Counted from the stretch's first letter, positions 32,717 through 41,487 are shown. The stretch is DNA of 64,000 nucleotides from Nostoc calcicola FACHB-3891 (GCF_014697355.1 NZ_JACJRQ010000026.1:46553-110552), one strand, 5' to 3'. The notes: generated from the sequence alone by a model not told the origin. Program-made: numbers and translations.

Positions 32717-33090
32717 CCTACCCCCTCTGCAAACAAATTTTGCAAACAAAATTAATTAATTGGTAAATTGATGAAAATTGTAGATTTGGTATTACTGATA
32801 ATACAATTCCTCAATGCTAGAAAACATTGCTATACTCTTACACAAAGTTAACCACAATATATCAAAAATTTAATAAACGAATAAATAGACAGTTAATAGG
32901 CAGATAATGAACGTTTTAAAAGCTTATTAAATACATATCAATACATATTAATCCGCTTAGTCAGATAAGTGGGGAGTAGGGGAGATGAGGGGGATGAGGG
33001 AGATGAGGAGAAATTGTAGTAAGTGTTTCCCTTTTCCTCCATGTATAATCCCCAGTCCCCAATCCCCAGTCCCAATCCCTTGTCATAATT
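32717..33090. other. Promoter side of dnaE-C and tandem repeat tract
   Basis: AT-rich DNA (32750-32960) probably holds the dnaE-C promoter. From 32966 to 33080 are short tandem repeats (GGGGGATGAGGGAGATGAGG, then CCCCAGTCCCCAATCCCCAG). No gene recognised. Confidence 0.6.
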
Positions 33091-33273
33091 GCTCGTCTTG
33101 GGTTGACAAATTGTGAGTTGACTCTGGGTGAATTCTTTTTAGCGATCGCTCGTTTAGGTGGTTTTCTTGGTCGCAAATCTGATGGTCTGCCCGGTTGGCA
33201 GACCTTATGGCGAGGCTGGTTGCGATTACAGGATATGTGTTGGGCTGCCGATTTGATCGCCCAATCACTTTAA
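33091..33273 (+). pseudogene. IS4/Tn5-like transposase C-terminal remnant
   Basis: The frame reads ARLGLTNCELTLGEFFLAIA, RLGGFLGRKSDGLPGWQTLW, RGWLRLQDMCWAADLIAQSL and stop. This is the C-terminal end typical of cyanobacterial IS4-type (Tn5-like) transposases, after the catalytic Glu. The remaining 90 percent of the gene is missing: immediately upstream is a short tandem repeat tract. A clear relic of an insertion sequence; the two MITEs in this window might have used a related enzyme (speculative). Confidence 0.82.
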
Positions 33274-33300
33274 AAGATGTTGGTAATGACAAGCCTTTAT

Positions 33301-33452
33301 AAGGGGAGGGTTAGGGTGGGGTAACGCGTTGAGTGATGGTCAGTGAGTGAACTCAATATCACGACTTCATAAGGGTTTCACGTTAAGTTGACACCTATGA
33401 GCAATGCTGTGCCCCTACCACAGATGTGGTTCAAATACATGAAAACTGCTGT
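33301..33452. repeat. Composite dispersed repeat (empty-site copy)
   Basis: The sequence GAGGGTTAGGGTGGGGTAAC, GCGTTGAGTGATGGTCAGTG, GGGTTTCACGTTAAGTTGAC and on to CACC is repeated inverted at 49208-49440, where a 129-bp element interrupts it at TTAA. The right part (33397-33452) carries half of a GTAGGGGCACAGCA palindromic element with its AGATGTGGTTCAAATACATG flank. No gene. Confidence 0.8.
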
Positions 33453-33566
33453 AAGCTCATTGTTACAGAAAATTGGTATTAGGGATTCAAAGCGATTACC
33501 AGTAACTCTTTGATAATCCAAAATCGAAAATCTCAAATAATATAAGTACGATCGCCGGAGGAAAAA

Positions 33567-34307
33567 ATGAGCTTAGCTGGATTAAGAATTGTGTTGGTAG
33601 AGCCAGCTGGGCCGATAAACGTTGGTGCGATCGCCAGGGTAATGAAAAATTTCGGGCTACATAACTTAGTATTAGTGAATCCCCAATGCGATCCATTATC
33701 GCCAGAAGCTTTGATGATGGCTGTTCATGCCAAAGAAATTTTAGAATCTGCGGTAGTAGTGGCCACCTTACCAGAAGCATTGCATGGATGTGTGAGGGCG
33801 ATCGCTACAACCGGTCGCGTTCGCAGTTGGGAAATACCTTTAGAAAACCCCCGCACAGCACTACCCTGGTTAGTGGAGGAGCCAGAAAAACCCGCAGCCC
33901 TGATTTTTGGCAGAGAAGACCGGGGATTAAGCAACGAAGAATTAAATTATGCTCAGCGGTTTGTTTTTATTCCGACAAATCAAAATTATCTATCCTTGAA
34001 TTTAGCTACTGCTGTGGCAATCTGTTGTTATGAATTGTCACAATCTACCCAGCAACCAGAGACTCAAACTTTACCCGAAATTGAACTCGCGTCTTTAGAC
34101 CTTGTGGAAACATACTACCAGCAATTAGAATCATTACTACTGAAAATTGGTTATCTGTATCCACATACCGCACCTAGTCGTATGGGAAAATTTCGCCAAC
34201 TATATAATCGCGCTGGGCTGCAAACTGGGGAAGTAGCACTGCTGCTAGGAATTTTGCGCCAGGTAGAATGGGCACTGAAAACTCAAAGAGATGGTGAAAA
34301 CTTGTAA
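33567..34307 (+). CDS. TrmJ-like SPOUT RNA methyltransferase
   Basis: A 246-residue TrmH/SpoU-class methyltransferase that should 2'-O-methylate RNA. Motif 1 (VEPAGPINVGAIARVMKNFG, with catalytic-type Asn-x-x-x-x-Ala-Arg) is at 12-31, motif 2 (ALIFGREDRGLSNEEL) at about 111-126, and motif 3 (NYLSLNLATAVAI) at about 140-152. The C-terminal 75 residues (YYQQLESLLLKIGYL, TAPSRMGKFRQLYNRAGL) match TrmJ, which modifies position 32 of tRNAs; the exact target here is inferred from that match. ATG 33567 follows GGAGGAAAAA. Monocistronic. Confidence 0.92.
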   Translation: MSLAGLRIVLVEPAGPINVGAIARVMKNFGLHNLVLVNPQCDPLSPEALMMAVHAKEILESAVVVATLPEALHGCVRAIATTGRVRSWEIPLENPRTALPWLVEEPEKPAALIFGREDRGLSNEELNYAQRFVFIPTNQNYLSLNLATAVAICCYELSQSTQQPETQTLPEIELASLDLVETYYQQLESLLLKIGYLYPHTAPSRMGKFRQLYNRAGLQTGEVALLLGILRQVEWALKTQRDGENL

Positions 34308-34478
34308 TTATTCGTTTAATATATACGCAATCACCCCCCCCAAAATATTTAATATTAAACTAAACACAAAAATGCTACTTAGTGGCAAAGTGGAATTTGA
34401 GCATTAATATTGCTTGAAGGTTAAGTTTTGGGTCAGGAGTCTGCAAGAAAACAGTCCAGTGGGTCACAAGGAGTAGCA

Positions 34479-36023
34479 GTGTCAGAGTCAAGTGACGAAC
34501 TAACAGCTTTCTCGCGGCGTCAACCCTTAAACCGCCGCCACCGTCCACAAAATGTTCAAAAAGTGGCACCAAAGAAAGTGAAAACTAATAGTCAGCAGCA
34601 AGTTGTTGCTGGCAAACAAGGGGCGCTAGCACGCCCAAAAAATCCCATCAGTCCTGTGCCAATCCCAGGGGGTACACGCAGGGTAAAATCGGAGTTAGTC
34701 ATGCCAGCGGCAGTCAAACCGATACCGACTGTAAAAGGAAAAACTCCTCCCTTGCGATCGGGTGTTGCAACAGTTAAAACGGTGCGGATGGAAAAGCCAA
34801 AAATCGGCAGGCGTTCATCACGGAAGACGCGGTTAAAGCCAATGGCCAAAACCATATTATATGTACTGCGGTTGTTAATTGTGGGTGTTGGCATGGGGGC
34901 AATTGTCGGCACAGTTTTATCAGTATTGGACCCGGCTAATCGCATCACCACAAATTCAACGCCCCAATCTAGTAATACTAATGTGGCGCGATCGCAGCCG
35001 CAACCCACCCCTACTGCCCCAGTTGCATCTTCAAGCCTATTATTATCTCAGGAAATTATCCCCTTAAAAAATGCGGTGCAAGATTTGGCCACCAGCAACC
35101 CAAATCTCACACCCGGAGTTTTCTTAGTAGATTTGGATACTGGTAATTATGTGGACATCAATGCCTCTACCAGTTTTCCTGCGGCTAGCACAATCAAAGT
35201 ACCAATTCTAATTGCCTTTTTCCAGGACGTAGACGCCGGAAAAATTCGCCTTGATGAAATGCTGACCATGCAACAAGATGTCATGGCAGGTGGTTCGGGA
35301 AATCTGCAATACAAACCAGCTGGAACCCAGTACGCTGCTCTGGAAGTCGCCACTAAAATGATTACCATCAGCGACAACACAGCCACAAACATGCTAATCA
35401 CCCGACTGGGAGGCATAGATGCTTTAAACCAGCGTTTCCGCAGTTGGGGATTGACAACCACAGTCATTCGCAATCAACTACCAGATTTAGAAGGGACAAA
35501 CACCACTAGCCCCAAAGAACTAGGGAATTTGATGGCAATTGTCAGTCAGGGAAACTTAGTCAGTATGCCATCACGGGATTTAATGCTCGATATTTTGCGC
35601 CGCACTCAGCGAGACTCATTGCTGCCATCAGGTTTGGGAACAGGTGCAAGAGTATACCACAAAACAGGTGATATTGGCACAATGCTGGCAGATGCAGGTT
35701 TAATTATTGTGCCCACAGGTAAGCGCTACGTAGCTGCGGTGATGGTACAACGCCCGAATAACGACCCCCGCGCTGAAAAACTGATTAGCTCAATTTCTCG
35801 TGCTGCTTACCAAGAGTTTAGCCAAAATTCAGTTACACCCAATAGTACTACAAGCACTGTACCTACCAACGGTTATCAACCCCAGACGATCAATCCTATT
35901 TTTCCCAACGGTACCACAAGCAGCGTACCTATGAATGGTTATCAAGCTCCAATTATTAGTCCTGTACCCATAAATGGTTATTCATCTCCAGTTATGAATC
36001 CGCAGTATTACCCACCAAGATAA
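34479..36023 (+). CDS. Membrane-anchored class A beta-lactamase-fold serine hydrolase
   Basis: A 514-residue protein. GTG 34479 is chosen because AAGGAG lies 5 bases upstream; an in-frame TTG at 34428 is possible. A basic cytoplasmic N-terminus (about 120 residues) precedes one membrane helix (YVLRLLIVGVGMGAIVGTVL, about 128-147), a Pro/Ser linker, and a class A beta-lactamase domain (about 190-440). It has Ser237-Thr-Ile-Lys240, the SDN motif at 298-300 and KTG near 400; ELEG-type Glu lies in LPDLEGTN. The tail repeats NGYQ/NGYSSP units. Such proteins may be true beta-lactamases or cell-wall related hydrolases; the long N-terminus and tail favour a housekeeping wall role (inference). Confidence 0.88.
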   Translation: MSESSDELTAFSRRQPLNRRHRPQNVQKVAPKKVKTNSQQQVVAGKQGALARPKNPISPVPIPGGTRRVKSELVMPAAVKPIPTVKGKTPPLRSGVATVKTVRMEKPKIGRRSSRKTRLKPMAKTILYVLRLLIVGVGMGAIVGTVLSVLDPANRITTNSTPQSSNTNVARSQPQPTPTAPVASSSLLLSQEIIPLKNAVQDLATSNPNLTPGVFLVDLDTGNYVDINASTSFPAASTIKVPILIAFFQDVDAGKIRLDEMLTMQQDVMAGGSGNLQYKPAGTQYAALEVATKMITISDNTATNMLITRLGGIDALNQRFRSWGLTTTVIRNQLPDLEGTNTTSPKELGNLMAIVSQGNLVSMPSRDLMLDILRRTQRDSLLPSGLGTGARVYHKTGDIGTMLADAGLIIVPTGKRYVAAVMVQRPNNDPRAEKLISSISRAAYQEFSQNSVTPNSTTSTVPTNGYQPQTINPIFPNGTTSSVPMNGYQAPIISPVPINGYSSPVMNPQYYPPR

Positions 36024-36117
36024 TTTATGTTTTAACAGTTGCAAGCTAAGCAATTGATGAAATTTTCCTGTTGTTAGCCCAGTTGCAGTGTTCTTACAGC
36101 TATTTTCAGGTAAATAG

Positions 36118-36193
36118 ACCACATCTGTTGTAGGGGCACAGCATTGCTGTGCCCCTACAACAGATGTGGTTCAAATGCATGAAAATTGATGTA
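36118..36193. repeat. 53-bp palindromic element with conserved flank
   Basis: ACCACATCTGTTGTAGGGGC then ACAGCA, a single central T, and the exact complement through CAGATGTGGT (36118-36170): arms of 26 bp. The right flank (TCAAATGCATGAAAATTGAT) and left flank (CAGCTATTTTCAGGTAAATA) are themselves related to each other in inverted orientation, so the whole unit of about 100 bp is a degenerate palindrome. Most complete family member in the window. Confidence 0.85.
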
Positions 36194-36388
36194 ACAAATG
36201 TTGAGAGATTCTAAATTTTCCATATCTACATTTAATTTGGTCAAGCGATCGGAGTATAGACCACTGCCTGTTTGTCATTGAATATCATCACAATACTACT
36301 ATTAATAAACGATGTGGCATTAAGACCAGATTTGTACTCTATAAAAACTCACAATCACGAGATGCTTTTGTCAAACGTGAAGCAGATA

Positions 36389-36505
36389 GGACTTACGCAA
36401 AAGATAACCAAAGTAGCGGTAATACCCTGCGGGAAGCCACTTTGCGTCTACATGAATTACCGCTACGCAAGAATAAGGTTTTCGGTCATATCTTGCGTAA
36501 GTACT
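36389..36505. mobile_element. MITE-like element, TIR AGGACTTACGCA (copy 1)
   Basis: AGGACTTACGCA at 36389-36400 and its inverse TGCGTAAGTACT (one mismatch) at 36494-36505 enclose internal inverted segments (AGTAGCGGTAAT ... ATTACCGCTACG). GCAGAT lies directly left and, one base removed, directly right. Other copies are at 49230-49358 and 50548-50672. No ORF inside. Confidence 0.75.
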
Positions 36506-36862
36506 GGCAGATAACAGAACTGGAAAGGGTATGGGAAATGATGAAACAATTCAACTTAATTCACGCTTCACAAATCAACTCGATGAATAACGCCACTCGC
36601 AGATGGCATACTTCAAAACATGAATTAATAAATTAAATTTTTATAAAAATTTCTCTAGAAATCTCGATCGGCTGGTACTTTCATTTTATGTCTAACAGGC
36701 GCACAACAAAAGGCAGATATAAAATCTAGCACCGTATGTGTGGCAATGGATTTGATGCATTGTCTCTGATGGTGCATTGTAAACAATTAACTTCCGAAAA
36801 TCTCAGCTTAATAAATTAACTCTAATCCCCTAATAAATCAAAGAAGGAGACTTGATATTCTC

Positions 36863-38164
36863 ATGTCTTTAAAAAACACATTGCTAATTTTACCCTTGAG
36901 TATTTACGTCTTGGCTTGCTTTTATTTTAGTACCACTTTTACAGGTGAGGAAACAGAATATTATCAAAAAATAATTCTGTGTGGGGCATCAATTCTCTGT
37001 AACTTTTACGTTTTGTACTACCATTACACGAACCCGCCACACCCAAAATTTCTCATGCTACCCAAGCGGAAATTATCAATCAGAACTCATGTAATTTCTG
37101 GAAGTATAGAGGTTTTGTTTGGTGTTATTGCATTTTTTAGTAGTAATCCAGAAATACCCGCTACAATCATGGCACTATCAGCCATAATCGGTCATGTCAC
37201 CTCATCTTTTTACCAAACACCGATTGTTTTTGGCTCTAAGAGTGTAATGATTCCAGCATATCTATTCTGCGTCAGTTTACACCTTTATGCTGCCGTTAAT
37301 CTCCTATTAGAACCAAGTTCTGATTTTTGGTTAATCAACACATTTTTAGTTCTAAGTATATACGTTTGGTGTCGAGTATTTTACTTTATCTTTACTGTTT
37401 TTGGAATCTTTAAAGATAACCTTTATTCTGCTTCAATTTTGGCGGCTGGTGTGTTGATATTCCCCTCTGTATTAGGTGTTGCTGGTAACTTGTATTTTAT
37501 CCTTTGTGTCCTTGGATATAATGCTCTTTATAAGTTAATTATGAATCCTACAGCAGCAGACTGGATCAGTTGGACAAAAGAAAGTCAAAGACAAACATTA
37601 ATAGATGAAGATGCGAAAGAATTATGGGTAAGTAATAATTTATCAATCAATCCGGATCAACTTGACGATCGAGCAGTAGCAGCAGCAGTTTTTGCTCAAT
37701 TGGATACAAATAAAACTGGAACTTTAGATAAAGAAGAATTGAAAATTCTTTGGCACGAGTGGCAAGTTCCAGATTCTTTTATCAATACTTTTCTGGCTCG
37801 ACACACAGATTTGAATGAATTTCATTTCACGAATTTTTATGAACAAATTTGGCAGATTAAAGGTGTCAAAGAACGGCTAAAAAAAGAAAGCTTGAAGCTA
37901 GAATGTTTAAGCAAAGGTAAAAACATTAGCAATGAAGAAAAATGCAAAATAATTTTCGACCAAATAGATATCGATGGGACTGGTTACATTGATGAATTTG
38001 AGTTAAAGACACTATTGCTAGAATGGGGATTACCTTCTAATGAAGTTGAAGAATACATGAAAAAATATGATGAAAATCAAGATTTGAAAATTTCCTTTGA
38101 AGAGTTCTTTAAAATGCGTCCAGTTTGGTCTTTTGCCTACTCTGATATAATTCTGGCAACCTAA
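36863..38164 (+). CDS. Multi-pass membrane protein with C-terminal EF-hand calcium-binding domain
   Basis: A 433-residue protein. The first 230 residues are hydrophobic with about seven membrane helices (for example NTLLILPLSIYVLACFYF at 5-22 and FLVLSIYVWCRVFYFIFTVF at 161-180). The cytoplasmic-type C-terminal region carries three EF-hand loops: 281-292 (DTNKTGTLDKEE), 369-380 (DIDGTGYIDEFE) and 403-414 (DENQDLKISFEE), each with Asp at position 1 and Glu at 12. So it probably couples Ca2+ binding to a membrane function. I do not recognise the membrane part. Long membrane proteins with canonical EF-hands are rare in bacteria. ATG 36863 follows AAGGAG at about 13 bases. A 28-bp palindrome downstream (38215-38242) could act as terminator. 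Confidence 0.88.
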   Translation: MSLKNTLLILPLSIYVLACFYFSTTFTGEETEYYQKIILCGASILCNFYVLYYHYTNPPHPKFLMLPKRKLSIRTHVISGSIEVLFGVIAFFSSNPEIPATIMALSAIIGHVTSSFYQTPIVFGSKSVMIPAYLFCVSLHLYAAVNLLLEPSSDFWLINTFLVLSIYVWCRVFYFIFTVFGIFKDNLYSASILAAGVLIFPSVLGVAGNLYFILCVLGYNALYKLIMNPTAADWISWTKESQRQTLIDEDAKELWVSNNLSINPDQLDDRAVAAAVFAQLDTNKTGTLDKEELKILWHEWQVPDSFINTFLARHTDLNEFHFTNFYEQIWQIKGVKERLKKESLKLECLSKGKNISNEEKCKIIFDQIDIDGTGYIDEFELKTLLLEWGLPSNEVEEYMKKYDENQDLKISFEEFFKMRPVWSFAYSDIILAT

Positions 38165-38214
38165 TCATTCATCTAGGGAATTCCAGAAAATAAATTATTT
38201 CTGTTTGTACATTT

Positions 38215-38242
38215 GTAGGGTAGCACAGCTGTGCTACCCTAC
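38215..38242. repeat. 28-bp perfect palindrome (GTAGGGTAGCACAG type)
   Basis: GTAGGGTAGCACAG followed directly by its reverse complement. It belongs to the dispersed GTAGGG palindrome family and lies 51 bases past the EF-hand gene stop. Confidence 0.85.
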
Positions 38243-38303
38243 GTTCGCTTTAATTGTCTGACTAAAGTTCTGACTACAAATGATTTACTCGACTATTCCG
38301 TTG

Positions 38304-38436
38304 CAATACGGTTCGGTTAAGGTTTTTTGATGAAAATTCTACATCGTAAAGACGCGATAAATCGCGTCTCTACAATAATCAATCTTTCGTCTTGACGGCG
38401 ATTTATCGCGTCTGGTGCTTTAACCGAACCGTATTG
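38304..38436. mobile_element. MITE with 17-bp perfect TIRs and 10-bp target duplication (copy A)
   Basis: CAATACGGTTCGGTTAA (38304-38320) and its exact inverse TTAACCGAACCGTATTG (38420-38436) bound 133 bases with no ORF. The identical decamer TATTCCGTTG flanks both sides (38294-38303 and 38437-38446). Inside lies the GACGCGATAAATCGCGTCTC palindromic repeat. The right duplication ends 5 bases from the stop codon of the linker gene. A second copy is at 43716-43840. Confidence 0.93.
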
Positions 38437-38451
38437 TATTCCGTTGGAACT

Positions 38452-39456
38452 TTAGCCATTAAAAACGCGACTGCGCCACTTATTTAAACGAGCTTCCCCA
38501 ACTGCGGCCAAGCGCCGAGCATCAGCAATTTGCTCTTGTAATGCAGTAATCTGTTTTACCTGGGCATCGGCTTGCTGTTGCAAAGATGCAGATGAATCTC
38601 CGCTCTGAAAACTAGAAAGCTGGGAACTACTGGTAAATTGTGTTGCACCGATGCTAGCAAAGCTTTGTAACCCTGCTAGTTGTTGTTGTAAAGCTGTAAT
38701 TTGGCTTTGTTGTTCTTGAATTTTTTGTTGCAAACTTTGTTCGGCTGTTTTACTAGCTGCAACAAATGTATTAACTCCAGCAGCAGATTCTGGCTTGGGT
38801 TTGAACAGTTCAGCTAATAATGCACCAACATCGGTGGGTTTGAGTTTACCGTAAGGAGTGTTGGTAATTAGCGATCGCACCAATTGAGGTTTATTATTTG
38901 ATGCTAGGTTCTTGTCGCTGCTAGAATTGCTCCGTACTAGTTGCAGCATATTGGTAAATTCCAATATTTTTTGCCCAGTTTGGGTTTTATAACCTCGGTA
39001 ATATGGTACTACATTCTCGCCAAAGGCACTGAAATATTCCTCGCTATCAACATAAGAATCAATATCAGCCTCAAAGCCCTGTTCGTCTAAAATGTTGCTG
39101 TGATATATCATCTCGGAGTAGTCATCAGGAGCGCGACCGAGCAGATGCTTGAAGTTTAATTCAATGGCACGGTAGCGGTAAACGTTAGCAAAAAATCTGG
39201 AGCGATACAACTCTGATTTGGCAACTTGACGCACAAACTCACGAACATTAATTATGCCTTGCTTGAGTTGTGATTCTGGGGCAATAAGGCGTTCACTTTC
39301 CATTACATAAGCATTGCCCAAAACCTGCCGATAAACTGCCCGAATCACAATTTCGGTATCATCAACCGAAGCACCAGACCACAGTTCAATGGTTTCTGTT
39401 TGAGAAAATGCTTGGTACTGGCTTTGTCTAATGTCATCATCTGAAAGGCTTGGCAT
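38452..39456 (-). CDS. Phycobilisome rod linker with coiled-coil C-terminus
   Basis: A 334-residue protein. ATG 39456 is used; an in-frame TTG at 39483 would add nine residues. Residues about 18-160 are a standard phycobilisome linker domain (VIRAVYRQVLGNAYV, SQLKQGIINVREFVRQVAKS, IELNFKHLLGRAPDD, FGENVVPYYRGYKTQTGQ). The usual CpcD cap is absent; instead residues about 230-325 are Gln-rich predicted coiled coil (SLQQKIQEQQSQITALQQQL and QQADAQVKQITALQEQIADA), ending NKWRSRVFNG. So it binds a phycobiliprotein hexamer through the first domain while the tail probably dimerises or docks elsewhere. It lies downstream of cpeR on the same strand after 343 bases, likely with its own promoter. Confidence 0.9.
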   Translation of the reverse strand: MPSLSDDDIRQSQYQAFSQTETIELWSGASVDDTEIVIRAVYRQVLGNAYVMESERLIAPESQLKQGIINVREFVRQVAKSELYRSRFFANVYRYRAIELNFKHLLGRAPDDYSEMIYHSNILDEQGFEADIDSYVDSEEYFSAFGENVVPYYRGYKTQTGQKILEFTNMLQLVRSNSSSDKNLASNNKPQLVRSLITNTPYGKLKPTDVGALLAELFKPKPESAAGVNTFVAASKTAEQSLQQKIQEQQSQITALQQQLAGLQSFASIGATQFTSSSQLSSFQSGDSSASLQQQADAQVKQITALQEQIADARRLAAVGEARLNKWRSRVFNG

Positions 39457-39799
39457 AGTTTTCAACAACCTTTGAAAAAACAATATTTTTAAAAGTAATG
39501 GGAGGTCAGTATTTGGTAATGATTAATTAGTACAATTACTCACCACAATTTCTTAATTCCCTTCACGATACGATATAAGTTATCAAGTTTTGGGAGGTTT
39601 TTTAGTTACATTTTCTAACAAACAAGAGACGGCTAACAGTTAATAACTAACAACTAATATTGTTGAACATTAGCTGTGAGACACTAACAGTTAACCGTCA
39701 ACCCTCTAACGGAGGAATTAAAAAGAAGAATTTTGAATTCTGTATTCTTCTTCAATTAGAGCGTATTTCTAACTGAGACTAAGCTAGCAGCAGCATTTT
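39457..39799. other. Intergenic region between cpeR and the coiled-coil linker gene
   Basis: No gene. AT-rich; probably holds the linker promoter (minus strand) and the cpe operon terminator at 39723-39752. Contains AACAGTTAATAACTAACAAC-type direct repeats around 39630-39700. Confidence 0.5.
39723..39752 (-). terminator. Possible terminator of the cpe operon
   Basis: On the minus strand AAGAAGAAT pairs with ATTCTTCTT (9 bp) across a 12-base loop and is followed by TTTAA. It lies about 50 bases after the cpeR stop. The same bases contain a dispersed GAATTC-type repeat, so function is uncertain. Confidence 0.45.
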
Positions 39800-40138
39800 T
39801 CAAGCACGGATATCAAACCTAGTGTAGAAACCACCGTATTTTATCCAGTATTGTTTCAAGGTGTGATGAGGTGTATGTAAACTTGCTTTTGCCTGATATA
39901 GAATGACTTGGCGATGATCGCCCATCCAAATTTTATTAATGGGGTCAACAGATATTACTGTTCCTCCTAAAGAAGCAACACATTCAGAAAACCTTTCAAT
40001 CGTCGTATATTCTAATGTCTCGAAGATAAAAAAGTTACCTGAACAAATCAAGTGACGACTGCGAATCCAGCAGCGCATTTTTTTTTCAGCTATTGGAGGT
40101 AACATTTTAGGTTTAACAGATTCCAGCTGAATTAACAT
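39800..40138 (-). CDS. cpeR: CpeR-like phycoerythrin operon regulator
   Basis: A 112-residue protein that from its second Met (residue 12, MLPPIAEKKMRCWIRSRHLI) matches my recollection of CpeR, the small activator needed for phycoerythrin cpeBA expression in chromatically acclimating cyanobacteria; IWMGDHRQVILYQAKASLHT is the other well-conserved block. CpeR has been considered distantly related to PP2C phosphatases but lacks their length. Its ATG overlaps the cpeT stop by 7 bases, giving translational coupling. The order linkers - cpeS - cpeT - cpeR supports the name. Confidence 0.85.
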   Translation of the reverse strand: MLIQLESVKPKMLPPIAEKKMRCWIRSRHLICSGNFFIFETLEYTTIERFSECVASLGGTVISVDPINKIWMGDHRQVILYQAKASLHTPHHTLKQYWIKYGGFYTRFDIRA

Positions 40139-40761
40139 AATGCGCTCACCGCATTTAATTCATCAGCAAAACTTTCTCGTTTTTCAAACCGCAAAGGCCC
40201 AGCAGTTGAACCCCATATTTGTTGATGGGTTTCAATATCGATGCCTCGATCTAGACTTATCCAAGTATGCTCAGTTATTTCTACGTCGCTAACAAGATAT
40301 GTCTGACGGCCGTTGCGAGGAATTAAACATTGATTGCCTGGTTCTACACTACCGCGAAACATTTCACCTTCTCGAACAAAAACCATTGAACAGTTATGGC
40401 GCCGTTCAATGCTTTTTGGGGTGATGGTTTTGAGGATATCTAATTCCCGACCACCGCCTGCGTAAAGTATAGGGTCTTTCAAGCTGTAATTTTCGATATA
40501 AATGCGATCGCCCAAATCTACTAATTTATGTACTCCCTGGCGATAGGGTGTCCATAAATCGTGGTCATATACTTGTTCAGAATAAAAACCGACGGCAGAA
40601 AAAAACTCAAATGGTAAAGGACGAAAAAAAATGTGGATGTGCGCGTAAAGTTGAGGATTTGCAAAAGATTGCTTTTGGTTGCTAAAATCTCCCGCCATCC
40701 AACAAGCTAAGGTGAGCAAATCGCTAGATTTGGTGCTAGAGTCACTGGCGGCTATTCTCAT
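40132..40761 (-). CDS. cpeT: CpcT/CpeT-family phycobiliprotein lyase
   Basis: A 209-residue CpcT/CpeT-family protein, the group that attaches a bilin to, or chaperones, the beta subunit of phycobiliproteins. ATG 40761 has GAGG about 10 bases upstream; a longer in-frame version would add 17 residues. Landmarks are LACWMAGDFSNQKQSF (20-35), HIHIFFRPLPFEFF (43-56), FYSEQVYDHDLWTPYRQGVH, and the charged GSVEPGNQCLIPRNGRQTYL. Called CpeT rather than CpcT because it lies in the cpeC-D-S-T-R operon. It follows cpeS after 190 bases. Confidence 0.88.
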   Translation of the reverse strand: MRIAASDSSTKSSDLLTLACWMAGDFSNQKQSFANPQLYAHIHIFFRPLPFEFFSAVGFYSEQVYDHDLWTPYRQGVHKLVDLGDRIYIENYSLKDPILYAGGGRELDILKTITPKSIERRHNCSMVFVREGEMFRGSVEPGNQCLIPRNGRQTYLVSDVEITEHTWISLDRGIDIETHQQIWGSTAGPLRFEKRESFADELNAVSALC

Positions 40762-40950
40762 ATTCAACCTCAGGAGTGACAAGACAAAATTAGTTTTGAA
40801 GGCAAAAGGCAAAAGTAAAGAAATTTTATCCTTTAGGTGTTCTGCCTATTTCATATGGTAGGTTTATTTTTGCAATATTGTACTAAATGATTCCTTGAAA
40901 AATTATTCAGTAAGCACTCGTTACTGATTTAATTTTTTAACAGAATATTG

Positions 40951-41487
40951 CTAACTTGTTGAACTGGACAAAGACCGAATCTCTGAAGAAAAGGAAGCTG
41001 TTGTCACGCCTTTACCATCACTGGTTTTAATCATCGATACGCGAAATCGCAGATTTGGGTTAGCAAACCAAATTCGCTCTTCAGCTGCAACCAGGTCATA
41101 CTCTGTCAGCAGCGTAAAAACACCGTCGTCACTCAGGTGGTATCTACCTACTGCCGGGACTACTTCAGCATATCCGTTTTCCCGCAGGAGTTTGCCTCTA
41201 GAAGGATTTTCAATATCGGGAATTGGTACTAGCACAGTACTACCAGAGATTGGTTTATCGTCCCAGTCTGATTCACCTTCCCAAGTCATGCGAAAGGGGT
41301 GAGTGATACTGGCAGGATCGATGTCATGTAATTTACATACTTCTAGCACCGTCTGGTCGTCGGTAGATAGAGATTCAATGTCAATGTTAGACAAGACTTC
41401 TTCAAAATGGGCGAATGCTAAATGATGACCGCTACGTTGCGATCGCCATCGTCCAATTGAAAGTTCAAAAAATTCATTAATTTCCAT
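40951..41487 (-). CDS. cpeS: CpcS/CpeS-family phycobiliprotein lyase
   Basis: A 178-residue lipocalin-fold bilin lyase. The N-terminus MEINEFFELSIGRWRSQRSG and the block FRMTWEGESDWD (85-96), plus LLTEYDLVAAEERIWFANPN, are typical of CpcS/CpeS proteins, which add phycocyanobilin or phycoerythrobilin to the Cys-82 position of phycobiliproteins. Operon context points to phycoerythrin as substrate. It is separated from the linker gene upstream by 204 bases that hold a tandem repeat tract, and from cpeT by about 190 bases. Confidence 0.9.
   Translation of the reverse strand: MEINEFFELSIGRWRSQRSGHHLAFAHFEEVLSNIDIESLSTDDQTVLEVCKLHDIDPASITHPFRMTWEGESDWDDKPISGSTVLVPIPDIENPSRGKLLRENGYAEVVPAVGRYHLSDDGVFTLLTEYDLVAAEERIWFANPNLRFRVSMIKTSDGKGVTTASFSSEIRSLSSSTS

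Larger units (their letters stand above)
36024..36862. other. Gene-free stretch with palindromic element and MITE
   Basis: About 840 bases with no supported gene. It contains the 53-bp palindrome at 36118-36170 and the AGGACTTACGCA element at 36389-36505. The remaining 36640-36862 is AT-rich and probably holds the promoter of the EF-hand gene. Short frames at 36272-36636 run across the element and look like chance. Confidence 0.6.

Noticed and set aside
32717..32749. Extending dnaE-C upstream by eleven codons
   Set aside because: The C-intein begins at the Met of MVKIVTRKYL with a good ribosome site; the extra residues match nothing known.
36272..36636. Two small plus-strand frames before the EF-hand gene
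   Set aside because: They run across the AGGACTTACGCA MITE and show no ribosome site or conserved pattern.
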